The notes under the pieces: model-generated
Told to the model about the DNA's origin: nothing
Databases searched by the model: none
The model's input: only the letters and a program-made list of their open reading frames with translations
Source of the DNA: Thermosipho affectus
Lineage (GTDB): Bacteria > Thermotogota > Thermotogae > Thermotogales > Fervidobacteriaceae
Assembly (NCBI RefSeq): GCF_001990485.1
Contig: NZ_LBFC01000018.1
Coordinates: 186,001 to 250,000, forward strand
Direction: 5' to 3'
Length of the DNA stretch: 64,000 nt
Made by a program: the position numbers and the translations under genes
Shown here: piece after piece, positions 17,719 to 25,873 of the stretch
How the letters are laid out: each line of letters begins with the position of its first letter
Position numbering within the stretch: position 1 is the stretch's first letter

Positions 17719-18093
17719 TTGAAGCCTAGAAAAGACGATTTTAAAGAAAGAAGTAAACATTTACAAAAGATGACCGAAGAAGAACTTAATCAGTACTTTT
17801 GGCATCTTGTTGAAAAAGTTGTTGATCCTCTAATAGAGCTTGCAGAAACACATACTTCTCCTTCTGTGGAAAGATCAGTACTTCTTAGAATGGGATTTAA
17901 TAGTTTGGAAGCTTCAAAAATTGTAGATTTAGTTTTTCAGAGAAATTTGTTGGGAAAGGGCGCAGGTCACATTGTTTGGAGAATAGCTAAAGAGAAAAAT
18001 ATGGATATTTTGGATGCAGGAAGGGCACTTATAGAAGGGAAGTATTGGGAAGATGTGGATAGGATATTTAAAGGGGTGAATAATGATGCTTGA
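17719..18093 (+). CDS. oraS: D-ornithine 4,5-aminomutase, S subunit
   Basis: OraS is the small subunit of the adenosylcobalamin- and PLP-dependent mutase that turns D-ornithine into 2,4-diaminopentanoate. The 124-residue length and the sequence (KPRKDDFKERSKHL, LLGKGAGHIVWRIAKE) fit the family. A TTG start is chosen because GGAGGTGA lies 5-6 bases upstream and the frame upstream of it overlaps ortB. Its stop overlaps the oraE start. Confidence 0.9.
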   Translation: MKPRKDDFKERSKHLQKMTEEELNQYFWHLVEKVVDPLIELAETHTSPSVERSVLLRMGFNSLEASKIVDLVFQRNLLGKGAGHIVWRIAKEKNMDILDAGRALIEGKYWEDVDRIFKGVNNDA

Positions 18094-20278
18094 TCCAAAA
18101 AAACCTATAGATATAGATGAAATATTGAAAGATTTGGATAAATATAGGCCAAAGAGAAAAGGGTGGGTGTGGAGAAAAAGACTTCCTGAAGGTACGAAAA
18201 TAGGAGATTACAAGTACTACCAAGTTAGCGAAGACTTGAAAAATTCTATTCCTCTTCCCGCTGCACACTATTTTGGAAGTATAGATCCACAACCTGAGGT
18301 TGTAATTACTTCGGAAATTGCCTCCGGAAGGTTTGAAGATGATATCAGAAGAATGAGAATGGCCGCTTGGCATGGAGCAGACCATATTATGGTTATAAGG
18401 ACTTTGGGACAATCGCATTACGATGGACTTATTGAAGGTACACCAGAAGGTATAGGTGGTATTCCCATTACAAGAAAACAACTTAGAGCTACAAGAAAAG
18501 CCTTAGATTTGATAGAAGAAGAGGTAGGAAGACCTATAAACTTTCACAGTTATGTGTCGGGGGTTGCTGGACCTGAAATTGCCGTTTTGTTTGCAGAAGA
18601 AGGGGTAAATGGAGCGCACCAGGATCCTCAATATAATGTTTTGTATAGGGGAATTAACCCTATTCGTTCATTTGTAGATGCTGCCGTTGCAAAGAAAATT
18701 ATGGCTTCTGTTAACATGTTACAGATTGACGGCGCACACAATGCCAATGCCTCTGCAAAGCTTGCATGGACAGTTATGCCTGAACTTTTAGTACAGCATG
18801 GAATTAATTGTATGTATTCTTTAAAAGCAGGAATGAAGAAAGAATATATTGCACTTTCTACGGTGCCACCTGTTGTAGCACCAATGCCCGAGTTTAGGTA
18901 TAACCTTCCTTATGCAGTGGCTTTAAGAGAATTATTTGATGGATTTAAATTTAGAGCTCAAATGAATACAAGATATATAGAATCCGATTTATTTGATGCG
19001 ACAAGGATACATGTGCTTAATACATTGATTTCAAGACTAACCTCTGCTGATCTACAATCAACTATTACTCCAGATGAAGGTAGAAATGTGCCGTGGCATG
19101 TAAACTCAATACGTGGAGTAGAAACGGCAAAGCACACCTTAGTAGCATTAGATGGAATGAAGCAGTATGTGAAAATAGACGAAAAGAAAATTAGGGAAAG
19201 GGTCAGAGAACTTAAAATGCGTGCAATTTTAATGCTTGAAGAAATATTGGATATGGGAGGATATTTCGAAGCGTTAGAAGCAGGGATGTTTGTTGATAAT
19301 GGATATTATCCAGAGAGAATAGGAGATGGAATTGCAAGGAAGAAAGATGGCGAGATAGCTGCAGGTACAGTAGTACCAAGAGATGCAGATTACATGGCGC
19401 CAGTTTGCGAGCATTTTGGTTACAACAATTTACCAAAAGATATAGAAAAGCCATGTGATTTAATTGGTGGATGTACTTTACATAATCCAGATAAAATACA
19501 ATTTATAGACGAATTAGATGAAAGTGATAATGTTAATGTTAGACTTGAGAAGATAAGGGATATGAGGAAAAGAAAGGTTATTAAACCTGAGGTTGAGTGG
19601 TTTTCAGATGGTTGGATCCAAATGGATATGACATTTGCACTACCTAAAGAACTTGCAGAAGCTGCTGCTATAGCGTTGTGTGAAAAATTAGGGCTTGAGG
19701 AACCAACGATTATTCATAAGACAATATTACATCCATCTGAAGGAACATATATTGAAGTGAAAGCAAAGGTGCCATTTGAAATTGAAATTGATAAATTGGA
19801 ACTTCCAAAAAAACCTGAAACTTTGCCTGAAGAAGAGATATTCGAATATGTAAAGAACAATCCTATACACGTAGTTGCCGGTACAGTGGGGAATGATGAG
19901 CATTCTGTTGGATTAAGGGAAATATTGGATATTAAACATGGAGGAATTGAAAAGTATGGTATAAAATATACGTATCTTGGGACAAGTGTTCCACCTGAAA
20001 AGCTCATAGATGCAGCTATTGAGACTGGAGCAAAGGCAATACTTGCATCTATGATTATAACTCACAATGATGTGCACGTACAAAATATGAAGAAAATCCA
20101 CGAATTAGCTATTGAAAAAGGTATAAGGGATAAGGTTATAATTATTGCAGGTGGGACACAAATTAACAATGATTTGGCAATTGAAAATGGTATGGATGCA
20201 GGATTTGGTCGGGGAACAAAAGGAATACATGTTGCTTCATTTATAGTAAAAAAATTAAAGGAGAAAGAATCTAAATAA
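18083..20278 (+). CDS. oraE: D-ornithine 4,5-aminomutase, E subunit (B12/PLP)
   Basis: OraE is the catalytic subunit, with a TIM barrel and a C-terminal cobalamin domain. The 731-residue product carries the base-off B12 motif DxHxxG as DEHSVG at about residues 605-610. GTSVPPEKLIDAAIETGAKAI and IIIAGGTQINNDLA complete a B12-binding Rossmann domain. The N-terminal half is the family barrel (AAWHGADHIMVIRTLGQSHYDG). Two adjacent ATGs (18083, 18086) are possible; AAGGGGTGA spacing slightly favours the second. It is the last gene before a terminator. The cell must import or make B12; no B12 gene is in view. Confidence 0.93.
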   Translation: MMLDPKKPIDIDEILKDLDKYRPKRKGWVWRKRLPEGTKIGDYKYYQVSEDLKNSIPLPAAHYFGSIDPQPEVVITSEIASGRFEDDIRRMRMAAWHGADHIMVIRTLGQSHYDGLIEGTPEGIGGIPITRKQLRATRKALDLIEEEVGRPINFHSYVSGVAGPEIAVLFAEEGVNGAHQDPQYNVLYRGINPIRSFVDAAVAKKIMASVNMLQIDGAHNANASAKLAWTVMPELLVQHGINCMYSLKAGMKKEYIALSTVPPVVAPMPEFRYNLPYAVALRELFDGFKFRAQMNTRYIESDLFDATRIHVLNTLISRLTSADLQSTITPDEGRNVPWHVNSIRGVETAKHTLVALDGMKQYVKIDEKKIRERVRELKMRAILMLEEILDMGGYFEALEAGMFVDNGYYPERIGDGIARKKDGEIAAGTVVPRDADYMAPVCEHFGYNNLPKDIEKPCDLIGGCTLHNPDKIQFIDELDESDNVNVRLEKIRDMRKRKVIKPEVEWFSDGWIQMDMTFALPKELAEAAAIALCEKLGLEEPTIIHKTILHPSEGTYIEVKAKVPFEIEIDKLELPKKPETLPEEEIFEYVKNNPIHVVAGTVGNDEHSVGLREILDIKHGGIEKYGIKYTYLGTSVPPEKLIDAAIETGAKAILASMIITHNDVHVQNMKKIHELAIEKGIRDKVIIIAGGTQINNDLAIENGMDAGFGRGTKGIHVASFIVKKLKEKESK

Positions 20279-20304
20279 AAGTCCCGGTTTTCCGGGACTT
20301 TTTT
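20277..20304 (+). terminator. Rho-independent terminator after the ornithine operon
   Basis: The stem GTCCCGG/CCGGGAC at 20281-20298 is followed by a T-rich tract. It directly follows the oraE stop. Confidence 0.92.
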
Positions 20305-20314
20305 CTTTTGAAAG

Positions 20315-20323
20315 TGGTATAAT
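20315..20323 (+). promoter_or_regulatory. Extended -10 promoter element for tatD-ruvA
   Basis: TGGTATAAT lies 20 bases before the tatD ATG, leaving a very short leader that contains GAGGTGATAAT. The position expected for the -35 falls in the terminator stem and shows no TTGACA. Confidence 0.55.
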
Positions 20324-20342
20324 ATTTTTGAGGTGATAATAT

Positions 20343-21095
20343 ATGAGATTTGTAGATACGCATGCGCATTTACATATGAAACACTTTGATAAAGATAGAA
20401 AAGAAATAATAGAAAAGTTAAATGATTTTCCGTTTTTGGTTAATGTTGCCACTAATATTGAAGATAGCTATTTATCTTTATCTCTTGCAAAAAACTATGA
20501 AAAAATTTACGCTACAGTAGGTGTTCATCCACATGATAGTAAAGATGTGAGTAAAGATTATCTTGGGGTTTTGGAAAAGTTAGCAAAAGACGAAAAGGTA
20601 GTAGCCATCGGAGAAATAGGATTGGATTATTATAGAAATATTTCACCTTTTGAGATTCAACAAAAAGTTTTTACTGAGCAACTTATTTTGGCAAAGGAGT
20701 TAAATTTACCAGTTGTTGTGCATATTAGGGATGCATATGAGGATGCGTATAATATAATTGAAATGATAGGACATTTTAATGGGGTAATACATGCATTTAG
20801 TGGTGATAAGGAATATGCGTTGAAGTTTGTAAAATTGGGATTTTTTTTGGGAATAGGGGGACCTGTAACGTATAAAAAGAACGAAAATTTAAGAGATGTG
20901 ATCAGATTTGTGGGAGAAGAAAATATTGTTCCAGAAACTGATTGTCCATACCTTCCACCACAGCCGTTTAGGGGAAAGAGAAATGAACCGGGGTATGTAA
21001 GATTTGTTGTGGAGGAAATTAACAGGGTTTTGGGTGAAGATGTTTCAGAAACTCTTGTGAAAAATGCGGCAGAATTATTTGAGGTGAAATTGTGA
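20343..21095 (+). CDS. tatD: TatD-family metal-dependent DNase
   Basis: The 250-residue hydrolase has the family metal-binding motifs: DTHAHLHMKHFD at the N-terminus, GEIGLDYYRN, VVVHIRDAYEDA, IHAFSGD and ETDCPYLPPQPFRGKRNEPG. TatD proteins are TIM-barrel 3'-5' nucleases implicated in DNA repair. Its TGA overlaps the GTG start of ruvA, coupling the two genes and fitting a repair context. Confidence 0.93.
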   Translation: MRFVDTHAHLHMKHFDKDRKEIIEKLNDFPFLVNVATNIEDSYLSLSLAKNYEKIYATVGVHPHDSKDVSKDYLGVLEKLAKDEKVVAIGEIGLDYYRNISPFEIQQKVFTEQLILAKELNLPVVVHIRDAYEDAYNIIEMIGHFNGVIHAFSGDKEYALKFVKLGFFLGIGGPVTYKKNENLRDVIRFVGEENIVPETDCPYLPPQPFRGKRNEPGYVRFVVEEINRVLGEDVSETLVKNAAELFEVKL

Positions 21096-21661
21096 TACAT
21101 GCAATATTCGGGGTTTTAGAAAAGATAGAAAACGGAAAGATTTATTTAAATGTAAACGATTTAGTCTACGAAGTTATTGTAGGGGATCCTGGAGTCTTTG
21201 AAGAATATTTAAGTCAAAAAATTAAAGTTTTTACCAAGATGATAGTAAATGATGATGGAATAAATTTATATGGATTTTTAGATGTTTTGAAATTGAAATT
21301 GTTTGAAAAGCTATTGTTAGTTAATAAGCTTGGACCTAAGACGGCGTTAAAGATAATAACTTCTAATGATGTATCATACATTGTAAGTGCAATTGTCAAT
21401 GAAGATGTAAAAGCATTGTCCATGCTTCCAGGGATAGGGCCAAAGACTGCAGAAAGAATTATTTTGGAATTGAAGGATTCAATGAAGGAATTTGATTTAA
21501 CAATGAGTAAAAAAGATAAAAAGGTGCTTGAGGCGATAGAAGCGTTGGTTACCTTGGGATTTAGTAGAATTCAATCTAAAAAGGCTGTTAATAGAGTTTT
21601 AGAAAAGGATGATACTTTAGATGATGTAATAAAAAAAGCGCTTAAATTTTTAAGCAGGTGA
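21092..21661 (+). CDS. ruvA: Holliday junction DNA helicase subunit RuvA
   Basis: RuvA binds Holliday junctions as a tetramer and loads RuvB. The 189-residue product has the N-terminal OB-like domain and two helix-hairpin-helix motifs (NKLGPKTALKII and LPGIGPKTAERII). The C-terminal domain (EAIEALVTLGFSRIQSKKAV) is the one that touches RuvB. GTG is the start, inside the tatD stop as GTGA. ruvB and ruvC are not in the window. Confidence 0.95.
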   Translation: MIHAIFGVLEKIENGKIYLNVNDLVYEVIVGDPGVFEEYLSQKIKVFTKMIVNDDGINLYGFLDVLKLKLFEKLLLVNKLGPKTALKIITSNDVSYIVSAIVNEDVKALSMLPGIGPKTAERIILELKDSMKEFDLTMSKKDKKVLEAIEALVTLGFSRIQSKKAVNRVLEKDDTLDDVIKKALKFLSR

Positions 21662-21665
21662 AAAA

Positions 21666-22145
21666 ATGAAAGTTTCGGCGATCTCAAACCCTATGTTGGG
21701 TTACAAACTTGACTTAGGAGAACCAGGACTTTCACATGGTGCGCCCGCAAGTAGAAGTGTATTAAGGGTTTTAAATCAGGAGCTGAGTAATTATTTTGCT
21801 TTTAAGAGAAAAGCCGAAAAAGAAGGCGGGTACATAATTTCTGGAGGAATTTATCTTGACATTAGAAAACGTGGTTCTTTTTTAGCTGCAGTTGCGGGAA
21901 AGACAAAGGTTTGGATGTACATTCCAGGTCGTAAAAGTGAAGAGAAAAGTACACCAGTTGATACAAGACACATAAGTGATAAAATAAGGCAAATTGAGAT
22001 GAAATTGAAACTTGAGCAAGACCCTGTAAAAAGAGAGGAATTAAAAAGACAAATTTTGTTATTGGAAATTGCCAAAAATGCTTTGGCATTTGGGATGTCT
22101 GTTCCAAAGTATTTGTTAGGGATTTTGTTTGATCAAACTGCTTAA
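21666..22145 (+). CDS. Uncharacterised protein, 159 residues
   Basis: I do not recognise this family. The protein has no signal peptide or membrane segment. The first ~120 residues are basic with several beta-like stretches (GGYIISGGIYLDIRKRG, KVWMYIPGRK), and residues ~100-140 form a charged amphipathic helix (IRQIEMKLKLEQDPVKREEL) that may be a coiled coil. The start MKVSAISNPMLGYKL resembles in style the small protein at 34048 (MRIAGVGNITYTPHM). It begins 4 bases after ruvA with GCAGGTGA ahead, and the DRTGG gene follows after 12 bases. Confidence 0.7.
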   Translation: MKVSAISNPMLGYKLDLGEPGLSHGAPASRSVLRVLNQELSNYFAFKRKAEKEGGYIISGGIYLDIRKRGSFLAAVAGKTKVWMYIPGRKSEEKSTPVDTRHISDKIRQIEMKLKLEQDPVKREELKRQILLLEIAKNALAFGMSVPKYLLGILFDQTA

Positions 22146-22157
22146 AGGGGGCTTTTT

Positions 22158-22487
22158 ATGAGACTTTCCGAAATAATTGAGAAAATAGGTGCTAGAGAGG
22201 TTTTTTTGAGAGATGATTGTGAAATCATTCACGCATATACGGGGGACTTACTAAGCATGGTCATGAAAAATGCAGAGAGTAGTTCTATATGGATTACCGT
22301 TCAAAATCATTTGAATATAATTGCTGTAGCGGCTATGACCGGGATCAAAGCGATATTGCTTTGTGAGAATTTAGATTTTTCAGATGAAGTCATAGAAAAA
22401 GCAAAAGAAGAAAATATATGTCTTTTAAAGATTCCTGATAATGCATTTGTTGTTTCGGGAAAGGTATATGCATTGGGGATAAGATGA
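22158..22487 (+). CDS. DRTGG-domain-like protein
   Basis: The 109-residue protein matches the DRTGG fold in pattern: a start of MRLSEIIEKIGAREVF, then AYTGDLLSMVMKNA, WITVQNHLNIIAVAAMTGIKAILL and a final KIPDNAFVVSGKVYALGI. Such single-domain proteins occur next to PHP phosphoesterases and small HATPase proteins in anaerobes and may act as ligand sensors. Here the PHP gene follows with an ATGA overlap. The ligand and partner are unknown. Confidence 0.65.
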   Translation: MRLSEIIEKIGAREVFLRDDCEIIHAYTGDLLSMVMKNAESSSIWITVQNHLNIIAVAAMTGIKAILLCENLDFSDEVIEKAKEENICLLKIPDNAFVVSGKVYALGIR

Positions 22488-23182
22488 AGTGTGATTTACA
22501 CATTCATACGTGTTTGTCTCCTTGCGCGGATATTACAATGGTTCCAGGTGAGGTATTAAAAAGGGCACCAGATGTTGTGGCTATTTGTGATCATAACATA
22601 GGAGGAAATGTGAAAAGTTTCCGAGATGTTTTTCAAAGATGTGGTAAGTTAGTTGTACCTGGAATTGAGGTCCAGACGATAGAGGATGTACACATTTTAG
22701 GTTATTTTTTTGACATTCTTTCTTTAGAAACCTTTTCTTTGATAGTAAAAAAACATCTGCCAAAAGTTAATTATGATCCGGAACGCTTTGGATATCAGTT
22801 ATATGTCAATGAAAAAGATGAGTTTACAGGTGTTGAAGAAACACCATTGGGTTTTCCTACCGATTTGTCTTTAGAAAAAGTAATTTCCCTTATTTTAAAG
22901 TTTGAAGGAATACCCGTATATGCGCATATAGGAAGAAAATTTGGAATTCTGTACCAATTGGGTGTATTTCCACGTTTATCGGTGAATATTTGTGAAGTTA
23001 CAAATAAAGAAGAGCTGGATATAGCACGTAAGAATGGGTTTGTAGCCATATCTTCTTCTGATGCCCATTTTTTAGAGCAGATTGGTGAAAGATATAGTAT
23101 AATAGATTGTGAAATAAAAACGGTAAAATCTGTATTACTTTCTATTGTTGAAGGCAAGGTGAAAACAATATGGGACTTTTGA
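22484..23182 (+). CDS. PHP-domain phosphoesterase
   Basis: The 232-residue product has the PHP metal motifs DLHIHTCLSPCAD, AICDHN, PVYAHIGRKFG and SSDAHFLEQIGERY. PHP proteins hydrolyse phosphoesters such as nucleoside 3',5'-bisphosphates or histidinol phosphate. The single-domain short form with LSPCAD is the type linked to DRTGG and HATPase partners. It overlaps both neighbours by 4 and 13 bases, so the three proteins are likely made in fixed ratio. Confidence 0.8.
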   Translation: MKCDLHIHTCLSPCADITMVPGEVLKRAPDVVAICDHNIGGNVKSFRDVFQRCGKLVVPGIEVQTIEDVHILGYFFDILSLETFSLIVKKHLPKVNYDPERFGYQLYVNEKDEFTGVEETPLGFPTDLSLEKVISLILKFEGIPVYAHIGRKFGILYQLGVFPRLSVNICEVTNKEELDIARKNGFVAISSSDAHFLEQIGERYSIIDCEIKTVKSVLLSIVEGKVKTIWDF

Positions 23183-23700
23183 CTATAGCAGATCATGTTT
23201 TAGATATAGCCGAAAATTCTGTGAAAGCAGGTTCAAAAAATATAGTGTTAGGAATATTTGAAACGGATAGGGAATTTACCTTTGAGGTAAGAGACGATGG
23301 ACCTGGTATTAAAGATTTAGATAGAGTTTTTGATCCTTTTTACACATCGAGGGATAAAAAAATAAGAAGGTTTGGTCTGGGACTTCCATTTTTAAAACAA
23401 GCGGTTGAGATGACAGGGGGGACTTTAGATATACAGACAAAAATAGGTGTAGGTACAAAAGTAAGGGCTACTTTTATAAAGACACATATAGACTGTCAAC
23501 CTGTAGGAGATTTAATTTCTGTATTTTTATCACTTTTAATGAACAAAAATGTAAATTTCCAAATCAAAAGATGCAGAAATGAAGAATGCTATGAAATAAG
23601 TTCAGAAGTTGTAAAAAAATACTTAGGAGAGCTAGATTCTCCAAGTAAAATAAATATTTTAAAGGAAATGATTAAAGAATTAGAATACAAGGAGGAATAA
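23170..23700 (+). CDS. Small GHKL ATPase protein (anti-sigma/histidine-kinase-like)
   Basis: The 176-residue protein is essentially one HATPase_c domain: N box as DIAENSVKAGSKNI, G1 box as VRDDGPGI, F box as VFDPFYTSRDKK and G2 box as RRFGLGLPFLKQAVE. No phosphoacceptor or sensor domain is present. It may be a serine kinase/anti-sigma type switch or a partner kinase for the DRTGG/PHP pair. The bamA gene follows after 2 bases. Confidence 0.78.
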   Translation: MGLLTIADHVLDIAENSVKAGSKNIVLGIFETDREFTFEVRDDGPGIKDLDRVFDPFYTSRDKKIRRFGLGLPFLKQAVEMTGGTLDIQTKIGVGTKVRATFIKTHIDCQPVGDLISVFLSLLMNKNVNFQIKRCRNEECYEISSEVVKKYLGELDSPSKINILKEMIKELEYKEE

Positions 23701-23702
23701 GC

Positions 23703-25859
23703 ATGCGAAAGTTTTTTGTCCTTTTCTTTTTGGGAATCTTTCTGTTTTCATTTGCAACGGTACTTGAGAAGGTAACTATTAATGGTTTGAAACTACTTGA
23801 TGAGAAAGATTTAGAGTTTGCATATTCTCAATATTTGGGAAAAGATATTAACGATTATGCAATTTTAGATATTGTAAAATCCTTAAAATCCACGGGTTAT
23901 TTTTCAAGTGTGGAATGGTCGAAAATTGAAGGAAAAGGTTTAGAGTTAGTTATAGATGTGGTAGAAAATAAAAAGGTGGAAAAAGTGAACTTAGTGGTAG
24001 AAGGAGTTGGATTAATTTCGAAGGAAACTTTAGATGCATCTATTACTTTAAAGGAAGATAAGCCATTTAGTTTTGTGAAATTCAGGGAAAGTATTTTAAA
24101 TATCTCAAAAAAGTACGAAGATGAAGGTTATATTGTTTCGAATGTTTTTTCAAAAAATAAAGAGCAGGCTTTTATTTATGTTTCGGGAAGTGTTAACGCA
24201 ACAAGTGTAACTTTTAGAGTAACTGAATATGCATTGTATGAAGTGGAATTTTCCGGTGAAACGGAAAATATAGAGGATATTTTGACCAAAATAAAGGAAA
24301 ACTCAAAATTAAAAGAATATAAAAGTTATTTATCAAAAAATTGGTTTTTACGTTTATTTGACGATGAAAAATCTTATTATCCAAAGATGTCTGATTTGCA
24401 AAGGATATTTCAAGAGTTCGGAAAGTATGTGTATTTTTCACCATACTCAAAAATACAAATTTTGAGTGTGGAAAGTGAAAAACCATCGAAAAAGTTGAAA
24501 ATTATCGTTGTGCAGAATAGACTTATAAAAAATCCGTTATTTTTTGAGAGTGTGGAAGTAGAAGGAAATACCTTATATGATTTTCCAGAGATAACTGCGT
24601 CTGGCACACTGACGAATAGTGATTTGTTAGATATTTTACAAAAGGTAAAAGATTGGTATGAGAAAAATGAATACATAGTAAATGTTCAACCAAAAATAAA
24701 GGATAATAAATTTATTGTTAGTGTAACTGAATACAAATTTGGGGATGTGAAGATTGAAGGTCTAACGAGAACAAAGAAATACACTTTTGATGATTTAATT
24801 TTTATTGTACCTGGAGATTTTGCAAATAAAAGTGAACTTAGAAAAACATATGTTGAGATTTATAAAACACAATTTTTCGATAATATAGATTTTGATATTA
24901 CGCCTGTTTCAACTAACGTTTTAGATGTAAAGTTGAAATTGGAAGAGAAAACAAAAAGATTTAACTTTATAGGAGGAGGGGCATGGGGACCTCCTGGTGA
25001 TGGAAAACCGTGGTATGAAGGATTTGCAGCGCAAGTTCAATTAAAGACTGTTAATCCGTTTGGATTTGGACAGAATATTGGTTTAAATCTTTCTTTGGGA
25101 TTGGAAAATAAAATAGTGGGGCTTGAGTATTCAATAAGAAAGCCGTTTGGAAGACCGTTAATTTTTGGTACGAAATTAAATTATTCTTATTCAACTGATG
25201 ATGCAACTATAACTAATAACGTGGGATTTAGTATATCTCTTAGTACTTTAAAGATAAACAACAATTCATATATCTTTGGGGCTGGTGTAGATTACAAGAC
25301 TACTGTTTCTACTCAAGTTAGTGAAGAATATTTGGGAGGAAACGTATTAGGTGGATATATATTTGAAACACTCGATGATTTAATAATTCCAACAGAAGGA
25401 ATTTATCTAAACTTTACAGGGCAAAGATACTTTAAAGTTATGGGAAATGCACCTGTTGCGTATAAATTTCAAGAGGAAGCATCTATTCATATACCGGTTG
25501 GAAAGTTTTCGATAGCCTCTCGTTTATATGCATCTCAACTTTTACAGGAAGAAGGCAACAAAATATACAATTATTTGTCTGGATTAAACAGCCTTAGAGG
25601 AGCAACACTTGAAGGGAATATGGCATTTCTCTTAAACAATGATTTAAGATATGTAGATAAAAAGAGTAATTATCCATTTTACTTTTCGTTATTTGGTGAT
25701 ATGGCGTATGTAGGTGATACTTACACATTTGATAGGATAGATTGGTCTGTAGGAGTAGAACTTGGTTTAAATGTTCCAATGTTGGGGTTAATAAGAGTAG
25801 GTGAAGCGTATTATAACGATAAGTGGAATTTCTTCTTTTTAATGGGAAAAACATTTTAA
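23703..25859 (+). CDS. bamA: Outer-membrane assembly protein, BamA/Omp85 family
   Basis: The 718-residue protein has a signal peptide (MRKFFVLFFLGIFLFSFAT). Several POTRA-type repeats follow (for example VLEKVTINGLKLLDEKDLEF near the N-terminus and EYKFGDVKIEGLTRTKKYTF near 340-355). The C-terminal Omp85 barrel starts near residue 420 and contains LNSLRGATLEGN, a variant of the L6 VRGF motif, with a terminal strand ending in LMGKTF. It inserts beta-barrel proteins into the outer membrane, which in this lineage would be the toga. AAGGAGG precedes the ATG. The long POTRA region (~400 residues) suggests four to five repeats. Confidence 0.88.
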   Translation: MRKFFVLFFLGIFLFSFATVLEKVTINGLKLLDEKDLEFAYSQYLGKDINDYAILDIVKSLKSTGYFSSVEWSKIEGKGLELVIDVVENKKVEKVNLVVEGVGLISKETLDASITLKEDKPFSFVKFRESILNISKKYEDEGYIVSNVFSKNKEQAFIYVSGSVNATSVTFRVTEYALYEVEFSGETENIEDILTKIKENSKLKEYKSYLSKNWFLRLFDDEKSYYPKMSDLQRIFQEFGKYVYFSPYSKIQILSVESEKPSKKLKIIVVQNRLIKNPLFFESVEVEGNTLYDFPEITASGTLTNSDLLDILQKVKDWYEKNEYIVNVQPKIKDNKFIVSVTEYKFGDVKIEGLTRTKKYTFDDLIFIVPGDFANKSELRKTYVEIYKTQFFDNIDFDITPVSTNVLDVKLKLEEKTKRFNFIGGGAWGPPGDGKPWYEGFAAQVQLKTVNPFGFGQNIGLNLSLGLENKIVGLEYSIRKPFGRPLIFGTKLNYSYSTDDATITNNVGFSISLSTLKINNNSYIFGAGVDYKTTVSTQVSEEYLGGNVLGGYIFETLDDLIIPTEGIYLNFTGQRYFKVMGNAPVAYKFQEEASIHIPVGKFSIASRLYASQLLQEEGNKIYNYLSGLNSLRGATLEGNMAFLLNNDLRYVDKKSNYPFYFSLFGDMAYVGDTYTFDRIDWSVGVELGLNVPMLGLIRVGEAYYNDKWNFFFLMGKTF

Positions 25860-25873
25860 AGGAGAGGATCTAA

